IMG/VR virus record: IMGVR_UViG_3300019889_000033
Span: 1-26,961 of that record
DNA: 26,961 nucleotides
Direction: 5' to 3' (one strand)
Source of the DNA: a virus
The notes beneath the pieces are model-generated. The model saw nothing but the letters and a program-made list of their open reading frames with translations. It did not search any database and was not told the DNA's origin. The position numbers and the translations under genes are program-made. Below are positions 12,539-19,680 of this stretch, in pieces. The stretch's first letter is position 1, and each line of letters opens with the position of its first letter.

Positions 12539-12866
12539 TGCCCCTTTGTTCCTGCCTTTGGAGGGTTGGTATGCCAGAGAATACGCGGTTTTTGGGAGGG
12601 GGCGAGCTATGCCTACCCGCCGCGCGCCATGCGGGCTGAGACCGCCGCCAACCGGCGCGCGCCTCCCGCTCAAGCGCACGCCAGGGTCGGGGCCGCCCGG
12701 CGGGTGGGGCCAGGATAGCCCCGGCCAAGCTAGAGCCTACGGGCGGGGCGCGGTGGGGCTTGGCGCGCGCCGGTAGCGGCGGGCGGGCGGCATTGCGCCA
12801 GGGAGACTGGCCGGGCCTACGGGCGGGACGCTATATGGGCCGGGGGCCAATTGGAGGGTAACATTT
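12539..12866. other. GC-rich gene-free stretch between attP and the next operon
   Basis: No convincing gene. It contains a 13-base direct repeat GCCTACGGGCGGG (12735-12747 and 12815-12827) and many G-runs. An ORF at 12608-12776 follows GGGAGGGGG but encodes Pro/Gly/Arg-rich sequence with no protein-like pattern. A promoter for the next operon must lie near the right end, where TAACATTTGTGA (12858-12869) echoes the TAACATTTGTTA at 17465-17476. Confidence 0.5.
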
Positions 12867-13445
12867 GTGACAGTCAAAATCCCCGAGCGTATGGCCCATT
12901 TGAAAGTCGACCCTCGCGGCCATGCCATTCCCTACGGGGTGGTAATCGACAAGGTTGGCACCGCGCACTTTGCGATCAATGACCACCTGATCCGCGAGCA
13001 ATCGATTGCCGAGGACCGTTGCGGCATTTGCGGCACCAAGCTGTTCCGGGGCCGCTGGTTCGTCGGCGGATCGAAGTCGGCGTTTCACGCGCATGGCGCA
13101 TATATCGACCCGCCGATGCACGACGAGTGCGCGCACTATGCGCTCCAGGTTTGCCCGTACCTGGCCGCGCCGAAATACGCGCGGGAGATCGGTTTCACAA
13201 AGGCGAAGGCGGCGGGCGCGGCGCTGGGCAACCATGCCATGTTTATCGATCCCACCATGATCCCCGGCAGGCCAGAGGCCGAGGTTTTTGTCGCGGTCAT
13301 GGCGACCGGGCAAAAGCATAATCGAGAGAGCGGCTACCTGATCCCGAAGCGGCCATATCTCAAGGTCGAGTTCTGGCGGCATGGAAAGCAGATACCGGAG
13401 GAGGAAGGCAAGCGCCTGATCGCGGCGGCCGAGGCGGAAGCATGA
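12867..13445 (+). CDS. Cys/His-rich putative zinc-binding phage protein
   Basis: A 192-residue protein with a GTG start at 12867 and GGAGGG eight bases upstream. CGICGTKLFRGRWFVGG gives one Cys pair, and HDECAHYALQVCPYL provides His and Cys residues that could complete a zinc site; between them lies a PPMH motif. The same C-x2-C ... PPxH/C ... CPYL/F layout belongs to a family I know from alphaproteobacterial phages without a known function, and it recalls the broken gene at 20267. First gene of the rightward cluster after attP. Confidence 0.7.
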   Translation: MTVKIPERMAHLKVDPRGHAIPYGVVIDKVGTAHFAINDHLIREQSIAEDRCGICGTKLFRGRWFVGGSKSAFHAHGAYIDPPMHDECAHYALQVCPYLAAPKYAREIGFTKAKAAGAALGNHAMFIDPTMIPGRPEAEVFVAVMATGQKHNRESGYLIPKRPYLKVEFWRHGKQIPEEEGKRLIAAAEAEA

Positions 13446-13738
13446 CCGGCCCAGAATTCCAACCGGGCTGGCGCGACGAGTTCGTCGAGCGCGGCCGGAT
13501 CCATCCGAATCAGGCACGGCATTACCCGCACAAGCGATTGCCGCGAGGCCATGAGATCGCCCGCCAGATGGCCCGCCGGGGTATGGTGCAGATGGTCGAG
13601 GACCCGATTTTTGAATGGACGCTGATCGTCGGGCGCGGGCGCAGGCACACCATCCGGCACCTGCCGGGCGGGTTTCAGGTGGCGGGTGACCGGCAGGTTT
13701 ATCGGACGCTGCGCGAGGCGGCGATTTCTAAAATCTAA
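13442..13738 (+). CDS. Uncharacterised basic protein
   Basis: A 98-residue protein overlapping its neighbours on both sides (ATGA and TAATG). Central RGHEIARQMARRGMVQMVED, followed by alternating strands TLIVGRGRRHTIRHLPGGFQ, suggests a small alpha/beta protein with a basic surface. No family recognised. Confidence 0.6.
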   Translation: MTGPEFQPGWRDEFVERGRIHPNQARHYPHKRLPRGHEIARQMARRGMVQMVEDPIFEWTLIVGRGRRHTIRHLPGGFQVAGDRQVYRTLREAAISKI

Positions 13739-13974
13739 TGGTTGGTTTTCCCGATGCCCCCCAACGGGCCATGCGCCTAATCCGCGTGGTGGCCCCGCAT
13801 TTCGTGGCCGGGTTCGAGAGCGACGGAACCGTGCGGCGGGCGGCCCCGATCCTGCGGTTCATGGTGGGCTGGTCAGACGAGCGGGCGCGGGTTTATATCG
13901 CGGGGAAGGGCTGGCGGGCGGCAGTCATTGAAGCGGAGACTGAAAAGCATGGCGATAGGACCGGGCAAGTATGA
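13738..13974 (+). CDS. Uncharacterised small protein
   Basis: A 78-residue protein. Its AMRLIRVVAPHFVAGFESDG and AAPILRFMVGWSDERAR segments are typical of a small phage family whose function I do not know. The ATG at 13738 overlaps the previous stop as TAATG; its end overlaps the next gene by 26 bases. Confidence 0.6.
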   Translation: MVGFPDAPQRAMRLIRVVAPHFVAGFESDGTVRRAAPILRFMVGWSDERARVYIAGKGWRAAVIEAETEKHGDRTGQV

Positions 13975-14173
13975 CGACCTCTGCACCTTGGTGCGCGAGC
14001 GGGCCGGGATCGGGACCGAGTTGCGCGGCGAGGGCGGTGTGATCCTGATCGTGGTCGGCGGCAACAAGGGCAGCGGCTTTTCGTGTCAGGCCACTCTCGA
14101 CACCACGCTGGCGCTGCCGGACATACTGGAGGACATCGCGAAGCAGATGCGGAAGCCGGAGGTCAAACGATGA
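13949..14173 (+). CDS. Uncharacterised small protein
   Basis: A 74-residue protein from ATG 13949 with GGAG about ten bases upstream. YDDLCTLVRERAGI and GGVILIVVGGNKGSGFSCQA suggest a compact alpha/beta fold ending in a helix (LPDILEDIAKQMR). I have seen this pattern among phage proteins of unknown function. Confidence 0.6.
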   Translation: MAIGPGKYDDLCTLVRERAGIGTELRGEGGVILIVVGGNKGSGFSCQATLDTTLALPDILEDIAKQMRKPEVKR

Positions 14174-14544
14174 CTGAAAAAGCGGATGCCGAATTGAGAG
14201 CTGTGTGGAAGAGGTGGTGCGAGCAGGTCGCCGCTGCCAATGACATGACCTATATGAGCAGGGTGGCCGCAGAGCTTGAGGCTGGCCGGGCCGCGCTGGA
14301 AATCTCGGTCACGATCCCGCCGCCCACGGTGATCGACTTCACCAAGCTGCCGCTCGCGCCGGACCCCGACCCAAAGCGCACGGAAGAACGGACCAGAGAC
14401 CTGCTGATCGCCGAGGGGCGGGCCGCGTTTCGCGCTGGTCTGCCGGTCACGAAGTGCCCACCGTTCAAAGACCCAGACATGGGCATCGATTGGCGCTTCG
14501 GCTGGCGCTGGGAACAAGAGGATGAGGCAGCACGGAAACGATGA
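14170..14544 (+). CDS. Protein with a C-terminal Rmf-like domain
   Basis: A 124-residue protein. From about residue 83 it reads EGRAAFRAGLPVTKCPPF followed by a DxxMGIDWRFGWRWE segment, the layout of the ribosome modulation factor (Rmf/CrpP-like) family: a G-x-x-A-x-x-A-G helix, a CP pair, and a W-x-x-GW ending. Bacterial Rmf inactivates 70S ribosomes by dimerising them. Here the domain follows an 80-residue helical and proline-rich N-terminal part, unlike stand-alone Rmf. A role in controlling host translation is possible but inferred. Confidence 0.65.
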   Translation: MTEKADAELRAVWKRWCEQVAAANDMTYMSRVAAELEAGRAALEISVTIPPPTVIDFTKLPLAPDPDPKRTEERTRDLLIAEGRAAFRAGLPVTKCPPFKDPDMGIDWRFGWRWEQEDEAARKR

Positions 14545-14807
14545 CAATGAAATTTCAAACCGAACAGGTCGATGAGACCATGATCCTGATCAAGCGTGAC
14601 GAGAACATCGTCGCGGGATCGATCTGCCGGGCCGGGGATCACTGGCACGTCGAAATCCTGTGGATGGGACCGACCGGCGACATCGTCTATGACGCGCCGT
14701 CGCTACCCACCGCGATGGCGTTCATTGCCGGGGTCGAGCAGGCGTTCGCGGCCATGGTGCTGCCTAGCGCGGCGGCCGGTTCAATTCCCGAAGCTGATCG
14801 ACCTTGA
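14541..14807 (+). CDS. Uncharacterised small protein
   Basis: An 88-residue protein, ATG 14541 overlapping the previous stop. Beta-strand-rich VDETMILIKRDENIVAGSI and HWHVEILWMG segments precede a helical Ala-rich end. Its last 44 bases overlap the convergent XRE gene, with no terminator between them. Unknown function. Confidence 0.6.
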   Translation: MTMKFQTEQVDETMILIKRDENIVAGSICRAGDHWHVEILWMGPTGDIVYDAPSLPTAMAFIAGVEQAFAAMVLPSAAAGSIPEADRP

Positions 14808-14988
14808 CGCCCAGCGCCCGCGCAATATGCGGCAAGTTTTTCTCGTGGATGTATTTCGCCTTTTCCCATCGGTAAACGGTGGGCCGGGCGATCATTGCCG
14901 CGTCAGCGAAGTCGATCAGTAATATTTTTTTCTTGAGCCGCGTCGTGCGAATGAACTCGCCGATCGATAGCTCCTTCCTTTTGGCCAT
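14764..14988 (-). CDS. XRE-family regulator, small
   Basis: A 74-residue protein from ATG 14988 (AGAGGA upstream). After a basic N-terminus, IGEFIRTTRLKKKILLIDFA followed by an ARPTVYRWEKAKY recognition helix and LPHIARALGVKVDQL forms a Cro/C1-type helix-turn-helix. No oligomerisation domain remains, as in Cro or small antirepressor-type proteins. It ends against the rightward cluster at 14807. The 167 bases upstream of its start hold GGCAG/CTGCC and ACTCGC/GCGAGT inverted repeats that could be operators. Confidence 0.75.
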   Translation of the reverse strand: MAKRKELSIGEFIRTTRLKKKILLIDFADAAMIARPTVYRWEKAKYIHEKNLPHIARALGVKVDQLRELNRPPR

Positions 14989-15155
14989 GCAATCCTCTAC
15001 AGCGCACGGTTGCGTTAGTGCCTCTTCTCTTGGCAGAGCAACTGCCGAATGAAAAGGCTGTCTGTGCACTTTTACACCCAATTTCGAACAACTCGCGAAA
15101 AAGGCGAGTGCGGATTAGTCGATCACCAGAGATCGACCGCATGGAAGCCGAACCA

Positions 15156-15758
15156 TCAATCGCCCCCATAAAGTCGCCGCTGGTTCTCGATCCGCTGGCG
15201 CTTGCCATCGTCGAGGCGGCGCTCGATCTCGCCGAAGTCGAGCGAACGCATGGCATCCTGGACCGGGGCGAGACTTTCGAGGAACATCTTGGCGTCGGGT
15301 GATAGCAGGCCCATCGAGACCACTTGCGTTCGAAGGTCGAGGCTTTGATGTTCGATCTTCGTCATCGCCGCTTTCGTCATCGCCTCGATTGACGATTTGG
15401 CGACGCGTCGCAACTCCTCGCGCCTGGACGCCATCATGTTCTGGCCACGCCCGGCCCAGGTAAGATTGAGCGACGGCGCGAATGCCGCCGGGATGCCGAG
15501 CGCCTTGCATCGCTCCATGATCTTTTCCGTGGCCTCGGCGACCACGCGCTGCGAGGCGAGCGCGGCCTCCTTCCATACCTCGTCATCGTCATATTTATAG
15601 ACGGTTGCCATCTTGGCCTCGAACTCGGCGAGGCATTGCGCCGCCTGTTCCTCGGCGTGCGCCTTGAGCACCTTGGTCCGATCCTTGATGATCATTGATA
15701 GATCGTGGGTCTCGGAGCGCGATAGCTGACGGGGCTTGTCCTGTTCCTGCTCCATCAT
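15156..15758 (-). CDS. Uncharacterised helical protein
   Basis: A 200-residue, almost wholly helical, charged protein with segments such as AEEQAAQCLAEFEAKMATVY and EVWKEAALASQRVVAEATEK. The second half has ASRREELRRVAKSSIEAM. Start ATG 15758 overlaps the previous stop (ATGA). It resembles proteins of unknown function in rhizobial prophages. It could be a DNA-mimic or structural accessory; nothing decides this. Confidence 0.6.
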   Translation of the reverse strand: MMEQEQDKPRQLSRSETHDLSMIIKDRTKVLKAHAEEQAAQCLAEFEAKMATVYKYDDDEVWKEAALASQRVVAEATEKIMERCKALGIPAAFAPSLNLTWAGRGQNMMASRREELRRVAKSSIEAMTKAAMTKIEHQSLDLRTQVVSMGLLSPDAKMFLESLAPVQDAMRSLDFGEIERRLDDGKRQRIENQRRLYGGD

Positions 15759-16105
15759 CGCGCGCGCCTCCCACCGCAGTTGTCGGATTTTGCGTGCATC
15801 TCGCCAGCGGCGGCGCGGCGGTCGATCAGCGCGCGAGCTGGGCCGAATTTTTCACACGACCAGCCGTGCCCCCTCATGGTCAGGTAGCGGCAGGTCGCGG
15901 CATCGCGGCCAGGTTTGCACCATGTCATGACATGCTCGTCGGTCGGCAAGTCATCGACAAAGCAGCGGTCGCGAATCGCGGCGGAAATTGTCATCGCATC
16001 GCCGCCAGCGGCATGAAGGTCCTCGGCTATCAGCGCGCAAGCGTCGTTCTCGGCGGTCGCCGCATCGATCATCAAGCGGTCGAGATCGGCACGCGCATCG
16101 ATCAT
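15755..16105 (-). CDS. Uncharacterised protein with Cys residues
   Basis: A 116-residue protein. An acidic helical N-terminus (IDARADLDRLMIDAATAEND) precedes a segment with several Cys and His residues (RDRCFVDD, VMTWCKPG, ATCRYLTMRGHGWSCEKFG), possibly a zinc site. Joined to both neighbours by ATGA overlaps. No family recognised. Confidence 0.6.
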   Translation of the reverse strand: MIDARADLDRLMIDAATAENDACALIAEDLHAAGGDAMTISAAIRDRCFVDDLPTDEHVMTWCKPGRDAATCRYLTMRGHGWSCEKFGPARALIDRRAAAGEMHAKSDNCGGRRAR

Positions 16106-16359
16106 TGTCTGTTCCAGCCCTCGGGCTTGCCGATGTGCTCGAACTGCAGCGCCTCATTGATCGGGATTAGGCCGCGCATGGCGGTCAGCCAGTGCCCGAT
16201 CATTTCCTCGCGCATTGCCGGGTGATGCCCGGCAAAGAATATCGCGACCAGATCGGCGAGTGCCGCGCCCTGAAGCTCGGGGCCTTGGCCCCGCAGCAGC
16301 AGCTTGATCCGCTCGACCAGCGCGTCGACCTCATGCGGCGTTGGCGTCGTCATACTCAT
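16102..16359 (-). CDS. Uncharacterised small protein
   Basis: An 85-residue helical protein (EVDALVERIKLLLRGQGPEL, then LADLVAIFFAGHHPAMREEM). It begins 29 bases inside the end of the upstream gene; ATG 16353 is an equally possible start. The AIFFAGHHP stretch is a recognisable phage pattern without a known role. Confidence 0.6.
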   Translation of the reverse strand: MSMTTPTPHEVDALVERIKLLLRGQGPELQGAALADLVAIFFAGHHPAMREEMIGHWLTAMRGLIPINEALQFEHIGKPEGWNRQ

Positions 16360-16669
16360 TGATTTCGCTGCGCATCTCGATGGTGTTCAGGATCAAATCG
16401 ACGAAATTGATCAGCATGGACAACTGCTTCTCTGCTTCTTTGGCTTTGGGTTCGCGGATGTCGATCATGTTGACGAGTAGGCCGCCCATCTCGCTTGACC
16501 GGAACGGGGTCAGCGCGGCGACCAGCGCTTGGAACTGGTCATCGCGGTTCACTGCACGCGCGATCTTGCGGGCCATCTCCGGGTTCTTGCTTTGCACAAT
16601 GACGGTGTCGTCCTCGTCGAGGTAAAGGGTGGTGCTGGTTTCAGCGGAGGTTCCAAATGTCAGTTTCAT
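16331..16669 (-). CDS. Uncharacterised small protein
   Basis: A 112-residue protein. Beta segments KLTFGTSAETSTTLYLDEDD and TVIVQSK precede helices ARKIARAVNRDDQF and EKQLSMLINFVDLIL. It starts 20 bases after the Crp-like gene, so probably shares its transcript. Function unknown. Confidence 0.6.
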   Translation of the reverse strand: MKLTFGTSAETSTTLYLDEDDTVIVQSKNPEMARKIARAVNRDDQFQALVAALTPFRSSEMGGLLVNMIDIREPKAKEAEKQLSMLINFVDLILNTIEMRSEINEYDDANAA

Positions 16670-16688
16670 TTGCGAAAACGTCCTCGTT

Positions 16689-17369
16689 TTATTTGCTCAT
16701 TTCATCGGCGTTGCACAGGTATTCGCGAAGCGGCTCTCGGTAGAGGTAGATCGTTCTGTTCTCCTTCGTTTTTTTCTTCCTCGCTAACATGCCATGCCGC
16801 TCTGCCATTCGGACAAATCGTTTCGCCGTCGAGTGACTACAGCCGATTAATTCTGCCATCCCGGCCATCGACATGTCGATTGTCAGCGTCGTGACATTTT
16901 TATTACCCGCCGGAAACCTTTCGTGAAGCGCGCGGGTGAGCCGCCATTCGGCTCTGTGGAAAGTATGATCATCTTTCGCGGCACCCTGCACGACCATATG
17001 GTGAGCCAAGGCCTGCACCAGTAGGCGGTTGAGACAGGGATACTCCATAGTCATCTGATGAAACAGCGGTAGCTGGAAGACAACGACCTCGCTCGGCTCT
17101 GTCGCGATGGCAGTGTAGGCATGAACGGTATGGCCACCCAGCGCGCGAAGCGCGAGCCAGCATTCCGGCCCGGCTAATTCATGCAGGGCGGTTGTGCCGT
17201 CTGGTCCCGTGGCGTTCACTCTGAAATTACCGTCTCTGATGAAGAAAATCTCTGTCACTGGATGGCCTCTGGCGAATAGCTTTTCGCCCGCCAAAAGGCG
17301 GCGGAGTGTCTTGCCCAGCACTGGGGTTTCAATAAAGCCCTTGATCCAGGCGACGTCGTTGTCGCTCAT
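16689..17369 (-). CDS. Crp/Fnr-type transcriptional regulator
   Basis: A 226-residue protein from ATG 17369 (the upstream frame is open but runs through the direct repeats). Residues about 25-105 form a cNMP-binding-like beta barrel (GEKLFARGHPVTEIFFIRDG); the canonical cAMP phosphate-binding segment is not evident, and there is no Fnr cysteine cluster, so its signal is unknown. Residues about 168-193, MAGMAELIGCSHSTAKRFVR, are the Crp-family winged-helix DNA-binding unit. It faces three 21-22 bp direct repeats at 17396-17453, presumably autoregulatory sites. Crp-family regulators are uncommon in phages, so it may be a captured host regulator. Confidence 0.85.
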   Translation of the reverse strand: MSDNDVAWIKGFIETPVLGKTLRRLLAGEKLFARGHPVTEIFFIRDGNFRVNATGPDGTTALHELAGPECWLALRALGGHTVHAYTAIATEPSEVVVFQLPLFHQMTMEYPCLNRLLVQALAHHMVVQGAAKDDHTFHRAEWRLTRALHERFPAGNKNVTTLTIDMSMAGMAELIGCSHSTAKRFVRMAERHGMLARKKKTKENRTIYLYREPLREYLCNADEMSK

Positions 17370-17395
17370 CAATGTGTTATCCGCCCTTCCGTGCG

Positions 17396-17453
17396 TCGGC
17401 CATTTGACCCGTGTGCATCGACCATTTGACCCACTGCATCGACCATTTGACCC
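17396..17453 (+). repeat. Three direct repeats, 21-22 bp spacing (TCGACCATTTGACCC)
   Basis: TCGGCCATTTGACCC (17396-17410), TCGACCATTTGACCC (17418-17432) and TCGACCATTTGACCC (17439-17453). Spacing of 22 and 21 bases equals two helical turns. The core TCGACCATTTG is identical to the left half of the palindromes at 2.8 kb, where spacing is also 22. They lie just upstream of the Crp-like gene and opposite the XRE gene. Confidence 0.85.
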
Positions 17454-17688
17454 ATCTGGTAGCGTAACATTTGTTAAACGCGCAATGCTTGACGTCAAAA
17501 CGCTTCCTGACATACCTTGCCGAAAATTGTCAAAGGGAAACGGGGAGGTTTACGGCTGAACAAAATTTTATCGGATGTGTGCGGAATAACTTGGAGTTCA
17601 CCCGAAGGATGTATTGTGCTTGACCTCTCTTCGCGTTGCGCGGCAATTGGCGACGGGTCACAATCAGAAGAAAGGAAGCATGCTTATT
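17454..17688. promoter_or_regulatory. Divergent control region between Crp-like and XRE genes
   Basis: No gene. Immediately after the direct repeats, TAACA-tt-TGTTA (17465-17476) is a palindrome with the same 5-2-5 geometry as the 2.8 kb palindromes. GCTTGACGTCAAAACG contains a -35-like TTGACG followed about 17 bases later by a TACCTT, a weak rightward promoter candidate. The leader of the XRE gene is about 170 bases and ends in AAAGGAAG. Confidence 0.45.
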
Positions 17689-18078
17689 ATGTCAGGAAAC
17701 ACGAGAATGGTTACGCCGGTCGACGCCTACATCGGCGAGAAAATCCGGGGCTACCGCAACCAGCAAGGCATCTCGCAGGACGAACTCGGGCAAAAGCTCG
17801 GCGTGTCGTTCCAGCAGGTCCAAAAGTATGAGAAGGGCGTCAACCGGGTGTCCGGGTCGCGCATGGAGCAGCTTGCGCAGATTTTTGACATTGCGGTCTC
17901 TGACCTTCTGCCGGTGCGAATCAACGGCAACGGCAAGAAAAAAGTGAAGCTGTCGAACGTCGATCGCATTGTTGCGACGCGCGACGGATCGAAGCTGGTC
18001 GACAGCTTCGTCACCATCAAGGACGAAAACCTGCGGGCAGCGCTCGTCGATCTGGCGAAGCGGTTCGAAGGACTGTGA
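17689..18078 (+). CDS. XRE-family transcriptional regulator (rhizobial type)
   Basis: A 129-residue protein; ATG 17689 chosen because AAAGGAAG lies ten bases upstream (ATG 17680 is too close). Residues about 9-70 form an XRE domain, VDAYIGEKIRGYRNQQGISQ then LGVSFQQVQKYEKGVNRVSG, very like the short regulators common in Hyphomicrobiales. The C-terminal half (ending in a RAALVDLAKRFEGL helix) probably dimerises. First gene of the long rightward operon and divergent from the Crp-like gene, so a good candidate for the lysogeny or early switch. Confidence 0.85.
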   Translation: MSGNTRMVTPVDAYIGEKIRGYRNQQGISQDELGQKLGVSFQQVQKYEKGVNRVSGSRMEQLAQIFDIAVSDLLPVRINGNGKKKVKLSNVDRIVATRDGSKLVDSFVTIKDENLRAALVDLAKRFEGL

Positions 18079-18114
18079 AAACCAACTCTCATCACACAAA
18101 GAGGAAACAGCGGA

Positions 18115-18894
18115 ATGGCAAAGAAAGAACCAGAGACGATAGATCGATACCGAATTTTTGCAGAGACCTCGATGGAGCAGATGGGCTTCGTGCTCGCTGC
18201 GCTGACGAAAATGGGCCTTCAAAATATCAGCTATGAGCTGATCACCGACGTCAATCGGTTCAAGACCAGAGAGCGCAAGGTGCACGAGGTCAGCGCGGAA
18301 GATTTTGCCGCCGCCTTCGTGAAGCAGAATGCCCGGTTCAAATCAGCAGACATGCTCGCGCACTTCAAGGCGGCGGGCCGCGAGCCGAGTTCTGCGTATT
18401 ACGCCGTCAAGAAATTGAGCGACGCCAATGTGGTCCGAAAGAGCGTCGGCGGTGAGTTCGTCCGCGTCGAGGCGCTGCCAGCGCCAGCGAAAGCCGCCAC
18501 GACGCGCCCCGCGAATCCCGTGCATCGGTTCGAGGTGTTGAACAAGGACGTGATCGCTAATGCCATCAAGGGGCGGAAGCAGTTCACGATGCGAGAGCTT
18601 CGGGATGTGTTCGCCAAGGAAGGCCGCAACGATAAATCGATCAGCCCGATCCTGACGGGCATGGTGGCGGCGAAGCGGATCAAGATCGTCAGCCCCGGCC
18701 ACTACCTCGTTCTGGCAAAGGGTGCGAAACCCGCCGCCCCGCCCGTGAAACAGAAGGTGGCGGCAGAGCAACGGCGGGAGAATGACAAGCTGCGCAAGCA
18801 GGCCGCGCGCGATGCTGCAAAGAAGAAAACCGCCGAAGCACCGGCCCTCGCCCATAACGGCGCGTTGATGAATGGAGACGCGGCACATGGCTAA
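18115..18894 (+). CDS. Two-domain winged-helix-like protein
   Basis: A 259-residue protein with GAGGA before its ATG. Two similar units can be seen: residues about 60-115 (FAAAFVKQNARFKSADMLAH, then SSAYYAVKKLSDANVVRKS) and about 145-200 (VIANAIKGRKQFTMRELRDV, then ISPILTGMVAAKRIKIVSPG), each reading like helix-helix-recognition helix-wing. A basic, Lys/Ala-rich tail follows. It probably binds DNA as a bipartite regulator or replication accessory. No named family is recognised. Confidence 0.65.
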   Translation: MAKKEPETIDRYRIFAETSMEQMGFVLAALTKMGLQNISYELITDVNRFKTRERKVHEVSAEDFAAAFVKQNARFKSADMLAHFKAAGREPSSAYYAVKKLSDANVVRKSVGGEFVRVEALPAPAKAATTRPANPVHRFEVLNKDVIANAIKGRKQFTMRELRDVFAKEGRNDKSISPILTGMVAAKRIKIVSPGHYLVLAKGAKPAAPPVKQKVAAEQRRENDKLRKQAARDAAKKKTAEAPALAHNGALMNGDAAHG

Positions 18895-19264
18895 GAAGGC
18901 GAAGGCAACGAACGGACACGGCAAGCCTGGACACAACCGGCGAGGATCGATTCGGCTCTACAGAAAAATTGTCGAGCACGATCATGATCCTGACATGGAC
19001 GAAATTTGCAGTGTCATCGCCAAGGAAGGTCTGACCGTCAGTCAAGCCGCGATGCTGTCCGGCGTCGGCAATGCGACCATCGCCAATTGGCAAAAGAAAA
19101 AGACCAAGCGCCCGCAGCATCTCACCATGAAAGCCACGCTCGCGGGCATGGGCTACTCGTTCACCATCAAGCAGGTCGAGAAGATGGACTATTCGACCGA
19201 GATGGCGAAGGCGGAACGCTGGCACGAGAAGCGCGATACCGATCGCAACCAGCAAAAGAAATAA
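18887..19264 (+). CDS. HTH-containing phage protein
   Basis: A 125-residue protein from ATG 18887 (GGAG ten bases upstream). After a basic, Gly-rich N-terminus, EICSVIAKEGLTVSQAAMLS followed by VGNATIANWQKKK is a helix-turn-helix. TMKATLAGMGYSFTIKQVEK recalls small phage regulators. It overlaps the end of the previous gene and is followed by the long hairpin at 19272. Confidence 0.7.
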   Translation: MAKKAKATNGHGKPGHNRRGSIRLYRKIVEHDHDPDMDEICSVIAKEGLTVSQAAMLSGVGNATIANWQKKKTKRPQHLTMKATLAGMGYSFTIKQVEKMDYSTEMAKAERWHEKRDTDRNQQKK

Positions 19265-19271
19265 CGAGCTT

Positions 19272-19335
19272 GCTCCGGGGCCGGGTGGTTCCTGGCGAAG
19301 GGGACGCGCCATCGCGATATCCCGGCCCCCGGAGC
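19272..19335 (+). promoter_or_regulatory. Long hairpin that may mask the next ribosome-binding site
   Basis: GCTCCGGGGCCGGG (19272-19285) pairs with CCCGGCCCCCGGAGC (19321-19335) with a single bulge. The only SD-like GGAG for the gene at 19345 is at 19331-19334, within the 3' arm. No T-run follows, so it is not a simple terminator. A translational switch or an RNA stability element is likely. Confidence 0.6.
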
Positions 19336-19344
19336 GAGACCTAA

Positions 19345-19485
19345 ATGGAATTCCGCATCGACATAATGAAGGGCAACGACGGCCTCGTCTTGAAGGTGGC
19401 GGCGGATTGCAGAAGCCGGGAGGACGTCGCCGAGTTGATCGCCGCGATGAAAAACGAAAGGCCAACAATTGACAAAGGAAACTGA
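19345..19485 (+). CDS. Small uncharacterised protein
   Basis: A 46-residue protein, MEFRIDIMKGNDGLVLKVAA followed by a REDVAELIAAMKNE helix: a beta-beta-alpha layout. Codon usage is coding-like and its end overlaps the next start. The start lies 10 bases after a GGAG buried in a hairpin arm. Confidence 0.5.
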   Translation: MEFRIDIMKGNDGLVLKVAADCRSREDVAELIAAMKNERPTIDKGN

Positions 19486-19672
19486 CGGGCTGGTGGCCCG
19501 GCTCGAAGGCCTGATCGTTCAAGCCACCGAGGCGGCGCGCGGGGGCGATGGCGAGACGGCCACACTTCTCATTAGAGAAGCCTTGGCGACCGTCAAACGA
19601 TTGCCCCAACGCCATGCCGCGAGCCTCGCGACGCTGCTGGAGGCCGCGAGCATCATCGCAAAGAGGCCTTGA
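19469..19672 (+). CDS. Small helical protein, TTG start
   Basis: A 67-residue, Ala/Leu-rich helical protein (LVARLEGLIVQATEAARGGD, then ETATLLIREALATVKRL). TTG 19469 is the best start, with AAAGG about nine bases upstream and a 17-base overlap with the previous gene. Unknown function. Confidence 0.5.
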   Translation: MTKETDGLVARLEGLIVQATEAARGGDGETATLLIREALATVKRLPQRHAASLATLLEAASIIAKRP

Positions 19673-19680
19673 AACAAACG

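Noticed and set aside
12608-12776. 55-residue ORF after a strong GGGAGGGGG
   Set aside because: Pro/Gly/Arg-rich with no secondary-structure pattern, in a GC-rich region where long ORFs occur by chance.
15018-15302. Plus-strand ORF opposite the 200-residue leftward gene
   Set aside because: Short, no Shine-Dalgarno, mostly antisense to a gene with ATGA linkage to its neighbour.
18343-19615. Overlapping minus-strand ORFs of 197 and 308 codons
   Set aside because: They oppose the winged-helix and HTH genes, and their sequences are Arg/Pro/Leu-rich without domain patterns.
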